Assembly: GCA_903813345.2 (NCBI GenBank)
Contig: CAIIXF020000008.1
Coordinates: 16,538,822-16,602,821, forward strand
Origin: Owenia fusiformis
Lineage: Eukaryota > Annelida > Polychaeta > Sabellida > Oweniidae
DNA: 64,000 bases
Direction of reading: 5' to 3'
A program made the position numbers and the translations under genes. Every line of letters begins with the position of its first letter. Within the stretch, counting starts at the first letter, position 1. Shown here one piece after another: positions 21,628 to 33,704 of this stretch. The notes under the pieces were generated by a model. It was not told the DNA's origin. It was given only the letters and a program-made list of their open reading frames with translations, and did not search any database.

Positions 21628-22042
21628 AATTTAATAAAAAGTGCTGAGACCAAAAACTTGACTTAAATTATTGGAATTCATTTTTCAGGAACGATATAGC
21701 ACCTCTTATACTCTTGTATAATTTCCTATTTCAACTGTTACTAAGGTGCACCAAATCATCACAATAATAGTCCATATTTGGAGTCTCAGCATTTCTAAAT
21801 CCATCATGTTGCCAGAATGAAATATTATCTTCAACTTGGCAGATGTGATATAAATAAGTGTTTGCAATTGAGGCATTTTTATTGTATGTCTTAACATCTA
21901 GTTTGCTGGTTGACCTTAGTCTAAAACGGCTAAAGAGTTGACAAATAACTACTTGCCTAACTCCCAAAGATAAAAGTTTTGTTGCAAATTCTGAAATTTC
22001 AAATCCAACTTTTTCAGGCCTAGAACCATTGGAAATGTCATG
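21628..22042 (-). pseudogene. SGNH-hydrolase-like relic, copy 2
   Basis: About 400 bp nearly identical to 19808-20220 and in the same orientation: VVICQLFSRFRLRSTSKL, ISFWQHDGFRNAE, DDLVHLSNS, TGA. The two copies flank the Gag-like ORF, either as partial tandem duplication or as direct repeats of one element. Confidence 0.6.
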
Positions 22043-22059
22043 ATTCCATGGGTTGTTAG

Positions 22060-22453
22060 TTTGTGGTCTGACATGATAAATGGCACTTTGGTTGAGCATC
22101 CCTCGGATTTCGACTTGGAGTCATTTTGCATTCCTGATGCAGTAAAACATTGCTTTGAGGGATGGTGGTGCACAGCTATGCAACCAAGGGCAGTTTCGTT
22201 TGTAACACTTGCCTGTGTTGGCGAATGTAAAACATTTGCCTTTTGATTTATTATCATTGGGTGATACTATTTGATTCTCGAAAACGAACTTTGGATCTTT
22301 GAGCTTTTTTATACAGTTTTTCGCATCTGTGATCCCAGCTGAACCCCTGCGACCTTTTGTAGTACCTGAACGACTCATCATACAATTTTGTGGCTTGGAA
22401 GCCTTCATTGAAGTTAAAGGCAAACTTTGCTTATTTTCAATGTTTTTTGGCAA
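22060..22453 (-). pseudogene. Gag-like CCCH-finger segment
   Basis: Starts MPKNIENKQSLPL and reads GKCFTFANTGKCYKRNCPWLH, a C-x8-C-x4-C-x3-H type finger that ends the Gag-like ORF1 of YR-type retroelements; the similar ORF at 55641-56213 has CYRWNDGEFCQFSQICPNLH. The frame breaks after LKAMFYCIRNAK and continues in another frame to the SGNH-like segment below 22042. Confidence 0.55.
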
Positions 22454-22906
22454 AATAAAGACTTTTATTTGAATTCTATAGAATGTCCAATATATTGATA
22501 AGAACCCTATCTTTCATTTCACCCCAACAACAGCTGAAACAGACCACATCCAAGCTTACAATAACTAATCAACAAAAAATATTTTCGATCTATCAAGCCT
22601 CATATATCAAGTTTTTATCAATGTCATTGAAAGATGGCAAAGTTGTGTGCATTACATGATACATTCATTTTTATAGAAGTGTTGCCATCTTTTAAATCAA
22701 AAGTAATTAAAAACATGCACTTTGTTCAGTATGTGCATGCATAGCTAATGATCCTTGAACTTCAAATGCTTTTTTCTAAGTGAGTTATTGTTTTCCTTGG
22801 TTCAATATTAAAGCAAATCAAACTTTGTTTCATATTTGAGCAAGTGTGTGAGTAATATATTTCAATGATATTTTTTCATTTTTTCTCAATTAAGTATAGT
22901 AGGCCT
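22454..22906. other. no gene seen
   Basis: AT-rich spacer without coding signal. Confidence 0.5.
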
Positions 22907-23206
22907 TTAAGCTCTTTTATTTGATCTGTGCACAGACGCGTAAACCACAATATATGTGTGGAACACGGACATCCACTTATGTATATTTCGGAGTTCATTT
23001 TTCGGTTTGTCGTCTTTGAAGGAAACAGTTGTCTCTTTTGAATGTGAAAATGTAAAATTAAAGCTTTTATCTTTGCTGTCGGGTTTAGATTGCAATTGCA
23101 ATATTGAAATAGGTATCCGAGAGAATAAGTTTTTTATATTTCTTTTCAACCCCGTCCGTGAGAGGAATCCCAGATTCACATCTAAGTAAATTTTGAGGTT
23201 CGTCAT
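22907..23206 (-). pseudogene. Gag-like fragment of a YR-type element
   Basis: Ends with ELRNIHKWMSVFHTYIVVYA, resembling the SI..W..AF..Y..VY segment of Gag-like proteins (compare SISDWQSAFFVFMTVYI at about 56060). The rest is unassigned. Frame open for 99 codons. Confidence 0.4.
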
Positions 23207-23285
23207 TCAATAAGGTAGTGTCAGACTCACCCGCATGCAATGCCTTGACAAAACATATAAAAAATATATATAGCATCGTATGTGC

Positions 23286-23762
23286 TTAAACTGAATTTAT
23301 TGTTGGTTGAATCAGAAGTTGCTGGATTCGAAAGAGACAGCCATGAGCAAGATGAAATAATAACATACATAGAAACTTACAATTGCATATTGCGATCAAC
23401 GGCCGTCTGATATTTGTCGCAAAACAAGAATTGCCATATGCTGTAAGATGTATTCCTTTTTTATCATATCTTCCCCTTATGTTGTTATTAGTAAATCTGT
23501 AATTTGGGCAAACAACTATTTTTTCACGAAATTTTTGAATAAAGGAAAGTTTAGCATTCAATTTCTGACATGCTTCTCTATATTTACAATGGCCAATAGG
23601 AGGTTTCAATCTATTGAAAATGTGACCAATGCATACGATGCTCACACCCTCATGTCCATCAAGAATACATTCGGCAAAGCTTTTTGAGTGAAAAGTCGTT
23701 TGAATGACGGCATCCTCATCTTGATCCAGGTGACCATTTAAATGCCCCTCCACGAACACCAC
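23286..23762 (-). pseudogene. SGNH-hydrolase-like ORF
   Basis: A 158-codon open frame. It contains VSIVCIGHIFNRLKPP, LNAKLSFIQKF and RGRYDKKGIHLTAYGNS, the pattern of a C-terminal SGNH block (D..GIHL...G). It probably belongs to the same transposon relics as the Gag-like fragments to its left. The N-terminal nucleophile block (GDS/GGND) is not seen. Confidence 0.45.
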
Positions 23763-26358
23763 GGAATGTGACTTTAAGTTGGATCTTCATCTAACGATAA
23801 ATTTGTCCAATCCTTCATTTGATGTAATCCCAACCAATGTACAAGTGAATGACCGAATATTAATACTTACAGCTTGCTCATGACTGTCAGATGTTTAGTC
23901 TTTGATGTTTAGTCTTTGATTTAGTCACTAAACACAATAAAATTGTATAAAAATGTTAAGTTATAATAATAAATTCAATAAAACAGAAATAACTCACCAA
24001 ATCTCTCAAGTGACTTGATTATATCCTTAAACGTTTATCGAATGCAAGTATTGAGGATTTAACACTGCCAGATTATAACGTTGTAGCCACGCCCCTACCG
24101 ATGACGTAAGCTAAATGATGAAGTTGACAAATGGAATCACAAAGACATAAAATCCCTTATTTATGTATGCCTATGTGTAATGCCTGTTAGGAGTCGTGTT
24201 CTAGGAAGCATACATAAATGCAGATGTCAACCTTCCAAAAAGAACTGAAGATATAGCCCACTGTGCTTCTACCTGAAACACAAGTTAAACCAGCTGGCGT
24301 CGAGGACCCTTCTGTTCCAGGTGCTGCTAAGGACATAGTAGACCAAAATGACTAACCTAAAAATATTGATCCCGCCAGCATACTACCCAGCTGTGTTTAC
24401 CTCATACATTACTTGTGGTTAGTTGATCCCTTAACTTGGTTCCCTTCTGACCAACCATCTGAAGCCCTGGTTCGGCGGTTGCCCCCCTTGACTTCTGCAT
24501 CCCTTAAGCTTTGTGGCAATAATAGCACCACTGAAAAGTAAAACAAAAAACAACCCCTAACACCCCAACCCACTCGCAAAAACTTGTAAGCAGGCGGAAA
24601 GGGAAGGGATGGAGGCAAATTAATGTAAGATGGAACATACTCACTAAATAACGGAATTAATAATGACCACTAAAAGTTCGAATGTTAGGTCGCCTGCTTT
24701 GCCTCGTTCTGAAATTAAGTCAACCCAAATCAGCCGCTTAAGCTAAGCCCTAAAAAGTAAGTCGCTTACGATAATAATAAAGCGTTAAGACCAGAAAGGA
24801 ACTAAGAACAAGAACACACTCCCAACGGCTCCATAAATGAAATTATCTTCTATAATTTATATTTACAATAAGTGGAATATTAATATGGCTGAACCTTATG
24901 CACAAATTTGTGTCTATTGAAGAAATGTCAAAATTACTGTTGATTATATAATCATCTTTGGATTCAATATATGTTTCTAATCAAGGTACAAAAGAATGTC
25001 CCAAAAGCAACACCTTCATACTGACATCATAAGTCAATAATTAAATTAATCACTTAGCGTGTTTCATTTTCCTGGAGTCCTAAAAAGAATTATGCTAACT
25101 TGTATCCTAAAGTGGTTAAATTTTGAATTTTTTATTTGAAAACTTGTCTTACAGAACTTATCTTAAATGTACTTGCCCAAAGTGAGGTGCCAGGGAAAGC
25201 TCCTAGCTATCAGCTTCCAACACCAATTATCCTATTGGTTCACATAAAAACTGTTATGATGACGTTTTGGACCTATTTTGGTCAAAGCTAGGACAATTTT
25301 CCACTCCATCTATATTTGCAGCAACAAAATATAACTCAAAAAGTTCAGTGATGTTGTCCAGTTGTTATTCTCATCAAAATGTTCAACATCATTCGACATC
25401 CGATCCATATTTTCAATTCAGTTCCAGTTCTAACAGAGTTCAAAAACAAAAAAACATATGTCAAACTTTCAAATTGTCACTTGTTCACTAACCGGTTCTA
25501 GCATTTTGCGGCATTCAGTCACAATATTTGACACACTACAAGTCCCTAACAATCATATCCTAGTGTTAACATTATCATATGCTGTTAGTCTGAGTTAATA
25601 GAAGTACAGAACTTATGAAATTGAAACTATGCTAGTAGCATAATACCTTTACAGTATAGTTTTTTGTTATAAAGTACACTGACAGTCCACAATACTTAAA
25701 TAGACCCATTATAATTACTTTCAAAAGTGCAAACAGGGCAATATGCAACTTTGACCTCCCTTGAATCAAAGACCCCTTCTCTTGAAGACAACTTCTCAAA
25801 GTTTAGGGTTGTTCTGAAAAGTTCAATGTCAAACAGATGATTTGTTATGGTGGGCTTATAATTGCTCAAATCATAAGTATAGATCATGATGAAAAATTAA
25901 TTGAATGGCCAATATAAATGGTTTGAAAGTTGAAACAATGAAATAATATGCTTTACTTAAGAAGGACTTACACAGGGTGCCATCGAAAATATCAACCACT
26001 TAAAAACAGAATAAGTCTGTTTAATTATCCCACTGAATTTGAACAAAGATAGACAGACAGCTTCTCTGTCCCTATGATTTTCATTTGGTGGTGGGAAAAT
26101 AACATACAGTAATAATGAGTCTGGCTTTTTATTTTTAAATTCATACGTCCGGTATCACTATAGATTTTCATCCTCTCCCAAAAATGATGGGATCTCTAGG
26201 TGATCATGACCGCTTCTGTATTGTGAATTAAATATTTTTTTAATCACAAAATTGTATTGAGGATGATGAAGAATATCTTCTTATTTCATTTTCAATGATT
26301 TGATTGATCTCATCTGCACTGATGATACATAAGTAACACTAGTTACTCACTAAATTTC
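23763..26358. other. intergenic, no gene seen
   Basis: About 2.6 kb of AT-rich sequence. Short open frames such as 25267-25491 (+) have no recognisable feature and no paired splice sites I could support. Confidence 0.5.
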
Positions 26359-26592
26359 TCATGACTTACTCTGGTCAAACGACCAACATGCGGGTGCACC
26401 TTGAGAGATAACATAACATACCATATTCACCGTCAAAAGCGCCCTGGTCATGAAAAATTTACAAATCTTGCTGCACACTTTCTTGGCCTCAGTCTCCTTA
26501 ACACCATTCCTCATGAACGTTGGGTGCCCAAACAATTTCCATACCTCCAATTTACACTTAGGAGATGTATTTATAGCAACAGTATCATCCAC
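26359..26592 (-). pseudogene. BED-type zinc finger relic (hAT-like)
   Basis: Minus strand reads KCKLEVWKLFGHPTFMRNGV and ETEAKKVCSKICKFF. The VW..FG aromatic start followed by VC..IC is the first half of a BED finger as in ZBED/hAT N-termini. The His pair that should follow is not clear. Probably the N-terminal scrap of a hAT transposase, unrelated in position to the other hAT pieces. Confidence 0.45.
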
Positions 26593-26604
26593 ATTTCTGA
26601 GTTT

Positions 26605-27190
26605 TGAATTTCAAACTGTGTTTTCTAAGTTTCTCAAAATTGGTGACTACAAATCAATATTTTTTAATGAAAGTCCGGATATATATTTCTGTAAAGGTTC
26701 TACACATATTAGCCATTGATTATGTATTAAAATTTTGCATCAGTTTTGAGATATTGGAGCTCAAAAACTGAAAAAGCTCAAATTTCAAAATTTTTCAAGT
26801 TCAAATTTCAACTTGATCTAAATTGACCAAACTTTTTTTTTAAAAAACATCTACAAATTCTCAGGATTTCAAATCTGACCTTCTTTTTTACCTTTGATTT
26901 TTCAAATCGATTTTCTGGATTTAAATTTAGGTATATTCAATCACAAACGACCTACTGAGGCCTAAAAAAGTAAAATTTGCAGATCAAAAGGTCAAGGTCA
27001 TCAAGCTTAATCACGAACTGTGTTTTCTAATTTTCTCAGAATTGGTGACTACAAATCAATATTTTTTAATGAAAGTCAGGATATATATTCCAGTAAAGGT
27101 TCTACACATATTAACAATTGATTATCTATTAAAATTTTGCACCAGTTTTGAGATTTTAGAGCTCAAAAACTGAAAAAAGTCAAATTTCGA
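26605..27190. repeat. dispersed repeat, two direct copies
   Basis: About 180 bp from AACTGTGTTTTCTAAGTTTC to TCAAATTTCAAAATTT (26612-26800) is repeated at about 27016-27195 with roughly 90% identity. A shorter third copy lies at about 30275-30350. Unknown family. Confidence 0.75.
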
Positions 27191-27375
27191 AATTTTCCTG
27201 GCCTGGTTATTGCATAAAACTTCTTTTCTGTGACAAACTGAACGTTCTCCTCTGCCAATGACAGGAGTACTCTTCTCCCATCCTCAAGAATGGCATCACA
27301 CTTGAAGTATTTGTAACCAATGGCTGGTTTATTCAGTGTATATAATATTATTGGTTCCATGGTTGACAACTTCAA
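27163..27375 (-). other. short ORF, unassigned
   Basis: 70 codons beginning MKLSTMEPIILYTLNKPAIG, including DGRRVLLSLAEENVQFVTEK. The composition looks protein-like, but it overlaps the dispersed repeat at its end and nothing identifies it. Could be part of a transposon ORF. Confidence 0.2.
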
Positions 27376-28029
27376 CTTGACATCTACTGAGCTCTTTTTT
27401 TAGCTAGCAGCTAAACACATGGGAATACACATTCCAAAAATGACACATGAAAAGTTATAGACCTGTTGAAGATCACTGATCATTTCAAATGTCTAGTATA
27501 GATATATTTAATAAAGTTTGACTTACATAATGGAACAAAACAAAAAGACAAATACAAAATATTAAATCTATGAGATCATTCTAAACTTTTAAGAATGTGA
27601 ATGCGGGAAATTTGCTCTGAACGAAATGGTAAAAGAATGACAACGTACATATTGCTCTATTCAAATCCCGGGGTCCACAGTTCATAGAACTTTACCATAT
27701 GCAAAACTCACATGTTATTCTTCAAAATATAGATCACGGTATGTCTCCTTCCTCACATTGTCTTTTTCTGTCTTCAACTTTAAATATGTTGATTCTAGAG
27801 TGAAGCTACAATCATAGTCATGCTTCATCACAATGTCTTCATCTTTCAATTATTCAGGCAATTTTGCACAAAGAGTGCACTAATGTACCTAGTAGAAAAG
27901 ACTAGAGAACATATTTTTTGCTAAATGTATAAAAAAAATATTATCTACAGGGCTACAGGCTACAGTCTAGTGTACTCAAAAGTTCAAATCTCAGTTTTGA
28001 CGCCTTTGACCTATTTAAGCAGATAAATA
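27376..28029. other. no gene seen
   Basis: Non-coding spacer. Confidence 0.5.
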
Positions 28030-28615
28030 CACGGGATGTCATCGTCTGATTTGGTCAATGTTAGGGAGCAGGTCGTTTTCAAAAGAAATTTCAAATTTTG
28101 CCCACGATATATTTTTTAACTGAGAAGCTGCTCATTTGCAGAGAAAATGAACCAGCACATGCAATGACAATGTTAGTCAATGTTAGGGAGCAAAATGATT
28201 TCACCAGAACTACACCTAACATTGACAAGATTTATTTCATATTATTTTTAAAAAAATTAAATAAAGGACGGCGTATCTATCTATTTGAAGTAAGAAATAT
28301 TTTAATCAGTATTTAGACTACCTTGGATAGCAATTAGAAGCCTTCGTTAAAATACGTCAAAAAGTTATAATGGAAAAACGATTATTTCGAGTGCAGAACG
28401 TTCGCGCCTTCTTTAGTAACTTCGTAATAGATCATAAAATACTTCCGCAGAATTTCACACAGAAGCATGATTGACATTGTCATTGCATGTGCTGGTTCAT
28501 TTTCTCTACGAATGAGCAACTTTTCAGTTAAAAAATATATTGTGGAAATCTTGAAATTTCTTGTGAAAACGACCTGCTCCCTTACATTGACCAAATCAGG
28601 CGATGACACCCTGTG
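28030..28615. mobile_element. 586-bp inverted-repeat element (MITE)
   Basis: Left arm starts CACGGGATGTCATCGTCTGA and the right arm ends TCAGGCGATGACACCCTGTG, its near reverse complement. The arms match over about 140 bp (TTGGTCAATGTTAGGGAGCA against the right-arm complement, and GAACCAGCACATGCAATGAC against its complement). ATA occurs on both sides and may be the target duplication. No coding capacity. A non-autonomous DNA transposon of unknown superfamily. Confidence 0.85.
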
Positions 28616-28889
28616 ATATAGCCTAATTTAAAAGTGATATAATTTGAATAGAATATAATTTAAAACCTTAACATTTAAAAATACATGTAGATCTATGGTT
28701 TACAACTCATTTTAAAATGTTAAGAACTCCCTGGTTGGCCCATCTACCACTCTAGGGACTGAGTCCCTTTATGTTGAGATACCCAACGACTGTCAGGCTA
28801 CCGCGTTAACATCGCCCCTCTTTACCAGTAGTGCAGGCTTGTTGTTGTGCGCTGGGGACCATTTACATTAAAACATGGTCCAGTGGGTA

Positions 28890-29830
28890 AAAATAGTCTT
28901 CCATATTTTGCCTTAAAATTTCAGAACTATTTAGTTCATTCAATGTTAATTTTGTTGTGAAAGTTTGATGATAATCTGCTTATTGAGTCAAAAACTACAG
29001 CACTTTACAACACATGCCCCATGTGACCACCTCTCCGGCCAACTGAGATGTTGATGACTCTCCTACACACATCAACATGGATTGCAAAGCTTCTGATGAA
29101 GCTATCCACTTGAAAATTTTGACATGTAAAGCAGAACATCTGGGAGAGAGACACGTCCTTGGTCTGACACTAGTTTTACTTATCTAGATCAATTTTTAGT
29201 CATTCCATGGACAATTGAACAACTTTCTTCGCCGGATTCAATTGTACATATAGAGGAGAGGTGGCCACATGGAGCATGTCATTTCATTAACTTGGTCAAT
29301 CTTGAATATTCTGCCTTGAAATTTCAGAATTATTTAGTTCATTCATTGTGAATTTTGTTGTGAAAGTTTGATGAAAATCTGCCTATTAAGTCAAAAGCTA
29401 CAGTACTTTACAACACATGCTCCATATGGCCACCTCTCCTCTATGCACAATTGAATCTGGCGAACGAACCTATTGATAACTTTCCTACACACGTCACACA
29501 CCAACATGGATTGCAAAGCTTCTGATGAAGCTATCCACTTGAAACTTCGGGCATGTAAAGAAGAACATCTGAGAATTTGTCTGACACTAGTTTTACTTAT
29601 CTAGATAGATTTTTAGTCATGCCATGGACAATTGAACTACCTTTCCCAGATTTGATTATGCATTTAGAGGAAAAGTGGCAAAATGGGGCATGTGTTGTAA
29701 AGTGCTGTAGTTTTTGACTCCATAGGCAGATTATCATCAAACTTTCACAACTAAATTAACATTGAATGAACTAAATAATTCTGAAATTTTGAGGCAATAC
29801 ATGCAGGATTGACCAAGTTAATAACTTTTC
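28890..29830. repeat. direct and inverted repeat complex
   Basis: A block beginning ATTTCAGAA.TATTTAGTTC and continuing TTTTGTTGTGAAAGTTTGAT occurs at about 28915-29035 and 29318-29440 in direct orientation and at about 29685-29800 inverted. CTTATCTAGAT..ATTTTTAG also occurs twice (29178 and 29598). The pair 29290-29440 / 29685-29828 could be the arms of a hairpin-type DNA element. Confidence 0.7.
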
Positions 29831-30914
29831 TTCGGTCCTGTTTTTTGGACACCCTGTAAATCACAAACTACTATTTTATCTAAGTTTCTAAGTTTAAGAC
29901 TACAAATCATTTTCAGGGCTTGAGAATGAAAATTCTAATGAAACCTCGACGTTAGGCCTACATTTAGTTGACATTTCCTTTATCAATTCTTTAATCTAAT
30001 GTTGAAGGGCACATCAATAAATGGTGTTCTATGTTGTCTTTAACATTCATTTAACATGAGCAACCATGCCATTGCCTTGACCTCTTCTTTCAAGGTCAGT
30101 TAAACCAAGGCAGCTGCTCCTTGCCTTAAATTTAATTTTTTGCCCATAATGTGGTTTACAACTGACATTTATATACAATTTAAATACAATTTTCCATATA
30201 TTATTGCACAGTTGTGTTTTGATTTCTTATATTTTTTACTGAGTTAGTAGACAGGTGAAATGGACCGTATCTATTAAATTGTGCACCAGTTTTGAGATAC
30301 AACAGTTAAAAACTGAAAAAGGTCAAAGTTCGAAATTTTTCAAGGTGAAATTTCAACGCTTCAAAATGAACAACTTTTTGCATATTATCACCAAGTTGCA
30401 AGGAGTTCATATATGATCTTAAATTTGATATTTAACCTTTAGTTGACCTTCTAATTGGCAATGCTTACGGGGCCTCCGTAAGATTGCTTGCAATCTTCTA
30501 GTTATTAATGTAGGTATCTTTTTGGCGTATCATTCGGTGTGAAAATATATATAGGGAATTTTAAATCACAAATGTTTGCAAAATGATTGGAATTCTTGGA
30601 ATTCTTGAGTAAGCTGCTTATTGCTAAAAAAATATACGTTCGGTTTGAATCATAAAAATATGTGGCGTGTCATACTTAGGAGTTAGTAGCTCTTCAAAAA
30701 AAAGTTTTCATTTTAAAATTCTACTGAATTTTGCTTTTAAATTTGGCCCAAAGGGCTCCTCTACTATGTTTGTGAGTAAGTTGATTTGAAAAAAAAGATT
30801 ACCGATAATATCGAAAATATAGGATCTATATCGATTAATCAAATCGGAGGTAATTTTTAGCGATAATATCGGTGCATCGAGCAATTGCAGGATCCCTAGT
30901 AGCCAGTAGGAGAT
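29831..30914. other. non-coding; GATATTATCG-rich patch
   Basis: No gene. At about 30795-30890 repeated and inverted CGATAATATCG / ATCGATTAATC words occur, as in the ends of some hAT-type elements; I cannot define limits. Confidence 0.4.
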
Positions 30915-31900
30915 TCAAAAAGTGACCATAATTTCATCCCCCTTGATTGGTTTTGCTGGAAGATATTGTCTAAAGGAAAGTCTTCCTTTAAATTTGACCA
31001 TAGGCTCATCAAGAGTAAACAGTCCATTGGGAGTATAAGCAGCCTTGAAGTTTGCATTCACATCTGTTATAAATTTCTGAATCTTCCATAACTTGTCATT
31101 GCAATCAATGTTGGCATTCTCCTCCCAAGTGAAGTTACCTCCAAATGTCATTAAATCAGTCTTGTGCCATATACGTGCCAATGTTTGTTCCAAATAAATA
31201 TTTGTTACAAAAAAATGTTTGGTTCTCCTCCAATAGTGAGCCCTGAAACAAACAGAACATGAGAGTTGAAACACACTGCTATATTCACCTGATATTAGCT
31301 TTAAAATGATTGGGAGGGATAACCGACATTGGTAAATCGCGCTCTATGAAATCAATGAAAATCATTCAAAAATATGGTCCCAGTGGTAATATGATACAAA
31401 AGTACTGATAAATTAAATACAGGTAGTTTATTAGCTGTTTGATATCCATGGACATGGTAAAGAAAAGAAAAGACCTTAGTTCTGGAATGGTCAGTTTTTG
31501 TGTGTCATTTAGGATTCTCATATCTATTTGTCTCATCAGTGATGCGTTGCAGTACATTCTCATCAAAGAATAGACTGAAGAAATGATCAGCTGTTGACTC
31601 AGGTCGTTCTAAATAAGGTATGCCTTGATCTTTCCTAAATCTAGGTGTTCTCTAAGCATGGAAATTGTCAAAGCGCCAAGCAAGATCAAAGCAGTCAAAG
31701 TCATCATCAGAGTCACTATCAAGCAAATTCCCGTGTTGATCCAATCCTAACTTAGATTCAATCTTGGATCCATATCGGGATTGATATCCAGATCATTTCC
31801 AATATTCTACCTGTCATTTAAAATAGTTTCCGATAAAATTTTCATCATCTGAATCAAATAAATCAACTTCACTTCCCACGCTAATTTCACTGTCTGATTA
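30915..31900 (-). pseudogene. piggyBac-type transposase relic
   Basis: Minus strand, several frames. About 31760-31640: acidic N-terminus LLDSDSDDDFDCFDL. About 31640-31560: FFSLFFDENVLQRITDETNRY. 31566-31366: LTIPELRSFLFFTMSMDI. Then in 31274-30915: a start of the catalytic region, KLWKIQKFITDVNANFKAAY, FTLDEPMVKFKGRLSFRQYL and PAKPIKGDEI. The DEPM.KFKGR..F.QY.P.KP block contains the second conserved Asp of piggyBac transposases. Stops and shifts break it, and it ends soon after PAKPIKGDEI, so the C-terminal half is absent. Confidence 0.85.
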
Positions 31901-32634
31901 GTCCGCCATTTTGTCTTCTTTGATTTTGTCACTAATTTATTACAAAACTTTACAAAAACATCGATAATGGTAGTAAATTTTTGTAAAATCCAAAGATTTC
32001 CAACAAGGAAGTAGGTCACTACCACTGCGCATGTCCGGAAATAATCTACTAAACGAGTGGGGTCAAGGTAAACAAATGGCTTCATGAATATTACGATTGA
32101 AATCGCATTCCGGTAAATATGAGTATTTCTGACACTACGACTGGGATCGTATACCGGGATTTAAGGGTTAAGCGAAGAAGTATATTGACGATTTGTTCAC
32201 AAAAGCCTATCTTTTCTAAAGCATAAAACCATGACACATGATTGTGCAAAAAAGTTTTAATGATTCTGCCTACATATAGTGGAATCATGGGAAAAGAAAA
32301 AAAATCATGAATTCTCTCGAGCCATAAGAGTTATTATATTAGCCATGAGGAATTTGAGATATTGAGCCTTGCTTCCTTATCTCTGTTCTTTTCATAGTGG
32401 TTTTAATGAATCTATCATTTTTGATCTCCTTGAAACCTCTCTCTAGTGAACACCTGCTAGTGGACATATACTATACTGACTTCTGTATAAATTACCCTAT
32501 GTAGTATCCACCTACCAACACTGAACTTTTTTTTTTCTTGGCAAAAAAATGTTCAATTATCACAATCTTTACTGTATATCCAATAATTGGGATAATTTAT
32601 AAGATTGTGAATTGTATCTTTTGCTGTGTTTCAG
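31901..32634. other. non-coding, upstream intron of NDUFAF5
   Basis: No gene seen. It precedes the 32635 exon, so at least its right part should be intron. Exons further upstream were not recognised in this window. Confidence 0.4.
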
Positions 32635-32717
32635 AAATGTATGGCAATGAAGATGGAACAATACCTGCTACATACCAGATGATATATTTCATTGGTTGGA
32701 AACCAGATTCATCTCAG
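32635..32717 (+). CDS. NDUFAF5: NDUFAF5-like, penultimate exon
   Basis: An 83-bp exon bounded by the acceptor TGCTGTGTTTCAG and the donor GTAAGT. It encodes [20 protein letters not shown] and WKPDSSQ, which matches the C-terminal region of NDUFAF5, the mitochondrial methyltransferase-like factor that hydroxylates an arginine of NDUFS7 during complex I assembly (known: MY.NEDGSVPATYQ.YY.IGWK). The last codon is complete, so the next exon begins in phase 0, as seen at 34494. Upstream exons with the methyltransferase core should lie further left or outside the window. This is the clearest host gene in the window. Confidence 0.85.
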
Positions 32718-32796
32718 GTAAGTTGATTTTAACTCTTGTATAAATTATATATGCCTTATGTTTTTGTATTATAGTTAAGAGTTATGAACTGGGAGG

Positions 32797-32875
32797 TTTT
32801 GGATATAGGGTATATCCCGAGGGATATATATATATATCCCTGAATTTTCCTGAGGGATATACCCTATATCCAAAA
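32797..32875. repeat. perfect 22-bp inverted repeat hairpin
   Basis: TTTTGGATATAGGGTATATC at 32797 is mirrored by GATATACCCTATATCCAAAA ending at 32875, with 22-bp perfect arms. A second small hairpin (GGGATATATATATATATCCC) sits in the loop. Located in the NDUFAF5 intron, just before a mariner element. Confidence 0.9.
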
Positions 32876-32900
32876 TTGAATGGATAACATAACTGGTGTA

Positions 32901-33704
32901 CAGTGTGTCCCAAAAAAAAGGAAACCAGCAATAGATTGCTTATTTCTCAAATATAAATAATAATAGGAAAATTTCACAGCTACCATCTGATAGGTTATGA
33001 TGTCCTTTTTCTCATGATACCAAAGGTGTTTATTTTTCTTCACGGATGACTGAGTTCTAAGAGATTTCAATGACCATGTCAGAAATTGGTTTGTGCCACT
33101 TTTTCGTCATGAATGGCTGAACAATGAGGGATTAAAATGGCTATGCCAGGATGGTTATTTGGGGGTATTTCTTCAAGGATAAAGTCTACACAACATCACC
33201 AAGAGACGTTGATGATCTAAGGGCCAGGATTGTCGCAGCAGTGGAGGATCTAAGGGGACAGAGAGACATCATCAGGGATGCAGTACGTGCTATGAGATCA
33301 AGGGCAGACATTTGCATTGAAAGGAATGGGGGTCATGTTGAAGGACACTGGGGTTAAAACAACTTTGAATGGACATTGGGATTTAAAAGGGGAATTAAAT
33401 ATGATATGTGTAATTTTAATTGGAATAAATGAGTAAAAGAGTGATATCCTGATGTTTGTTGTTACTTATCACTTTGTTATGATGGTGAAATTGACTTGGC
33501 TGAAAGTGGTACAAACTCATTTCTGACATGGTCACTTAAATCCCTTATAACTCAGTCATCCGTGAAGGAAAATAGACAACTTTGGTATCATAAGAAAGAG
33601 GACATCATAATCTATCAGATGGTAGCTGTGAAATTTTCCTATCATTATTCATATTTGAGAAATAAGCAATCTATTGCTGGTTTCCTTTTTTTTGGGACAC
33701 ACTG
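32901..33704 (+). mobile_element. mariner-type deletion derivative
   Basis: 804 bp flanked by TA on each side. Ends CAGTGTGTCCCAAAAAAAAG and TTTTTTTTGGGACACACTG are inverted repeats, and the arms stay similar for about 220 bp inward (GGAAACCAGCAATAGATTGC and its complement). Only the last part of a transposase is left in the middle, so it is non-autonomous. Inserted in the last NDUFAF5 intron. Confidence 0.9.
33151..33357 (+). pseudogene. mariner transposase C-terminal fragment
   Basis: Reads WGYFFKDKVYTTSPRDVDDL, RARIVAAVEDL and RNGGHVEGHWG, the ordinary C-terminus of mariner-type transposases (WG.LK..VY...P.....L...I and NGGH.E). All three catalytic Asp residues are absent because the centre of the element is deleted. 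Confidence 0.85.

Noticed and set aside
21000-22450. Complete tyrosine-recombinase retroelement
   Set aside because: Only Gag-like and SGNH-like parts are present. No reverse transcriptase, RNase H or recombinase motifs were found in any frame nearby, so only relics are called.
25267-25491. 74-codon plus-strand frame as a gene
   Set aside because: No domain, no splice sites with paired signals, and a length expected by chance in AT-rich DNA.
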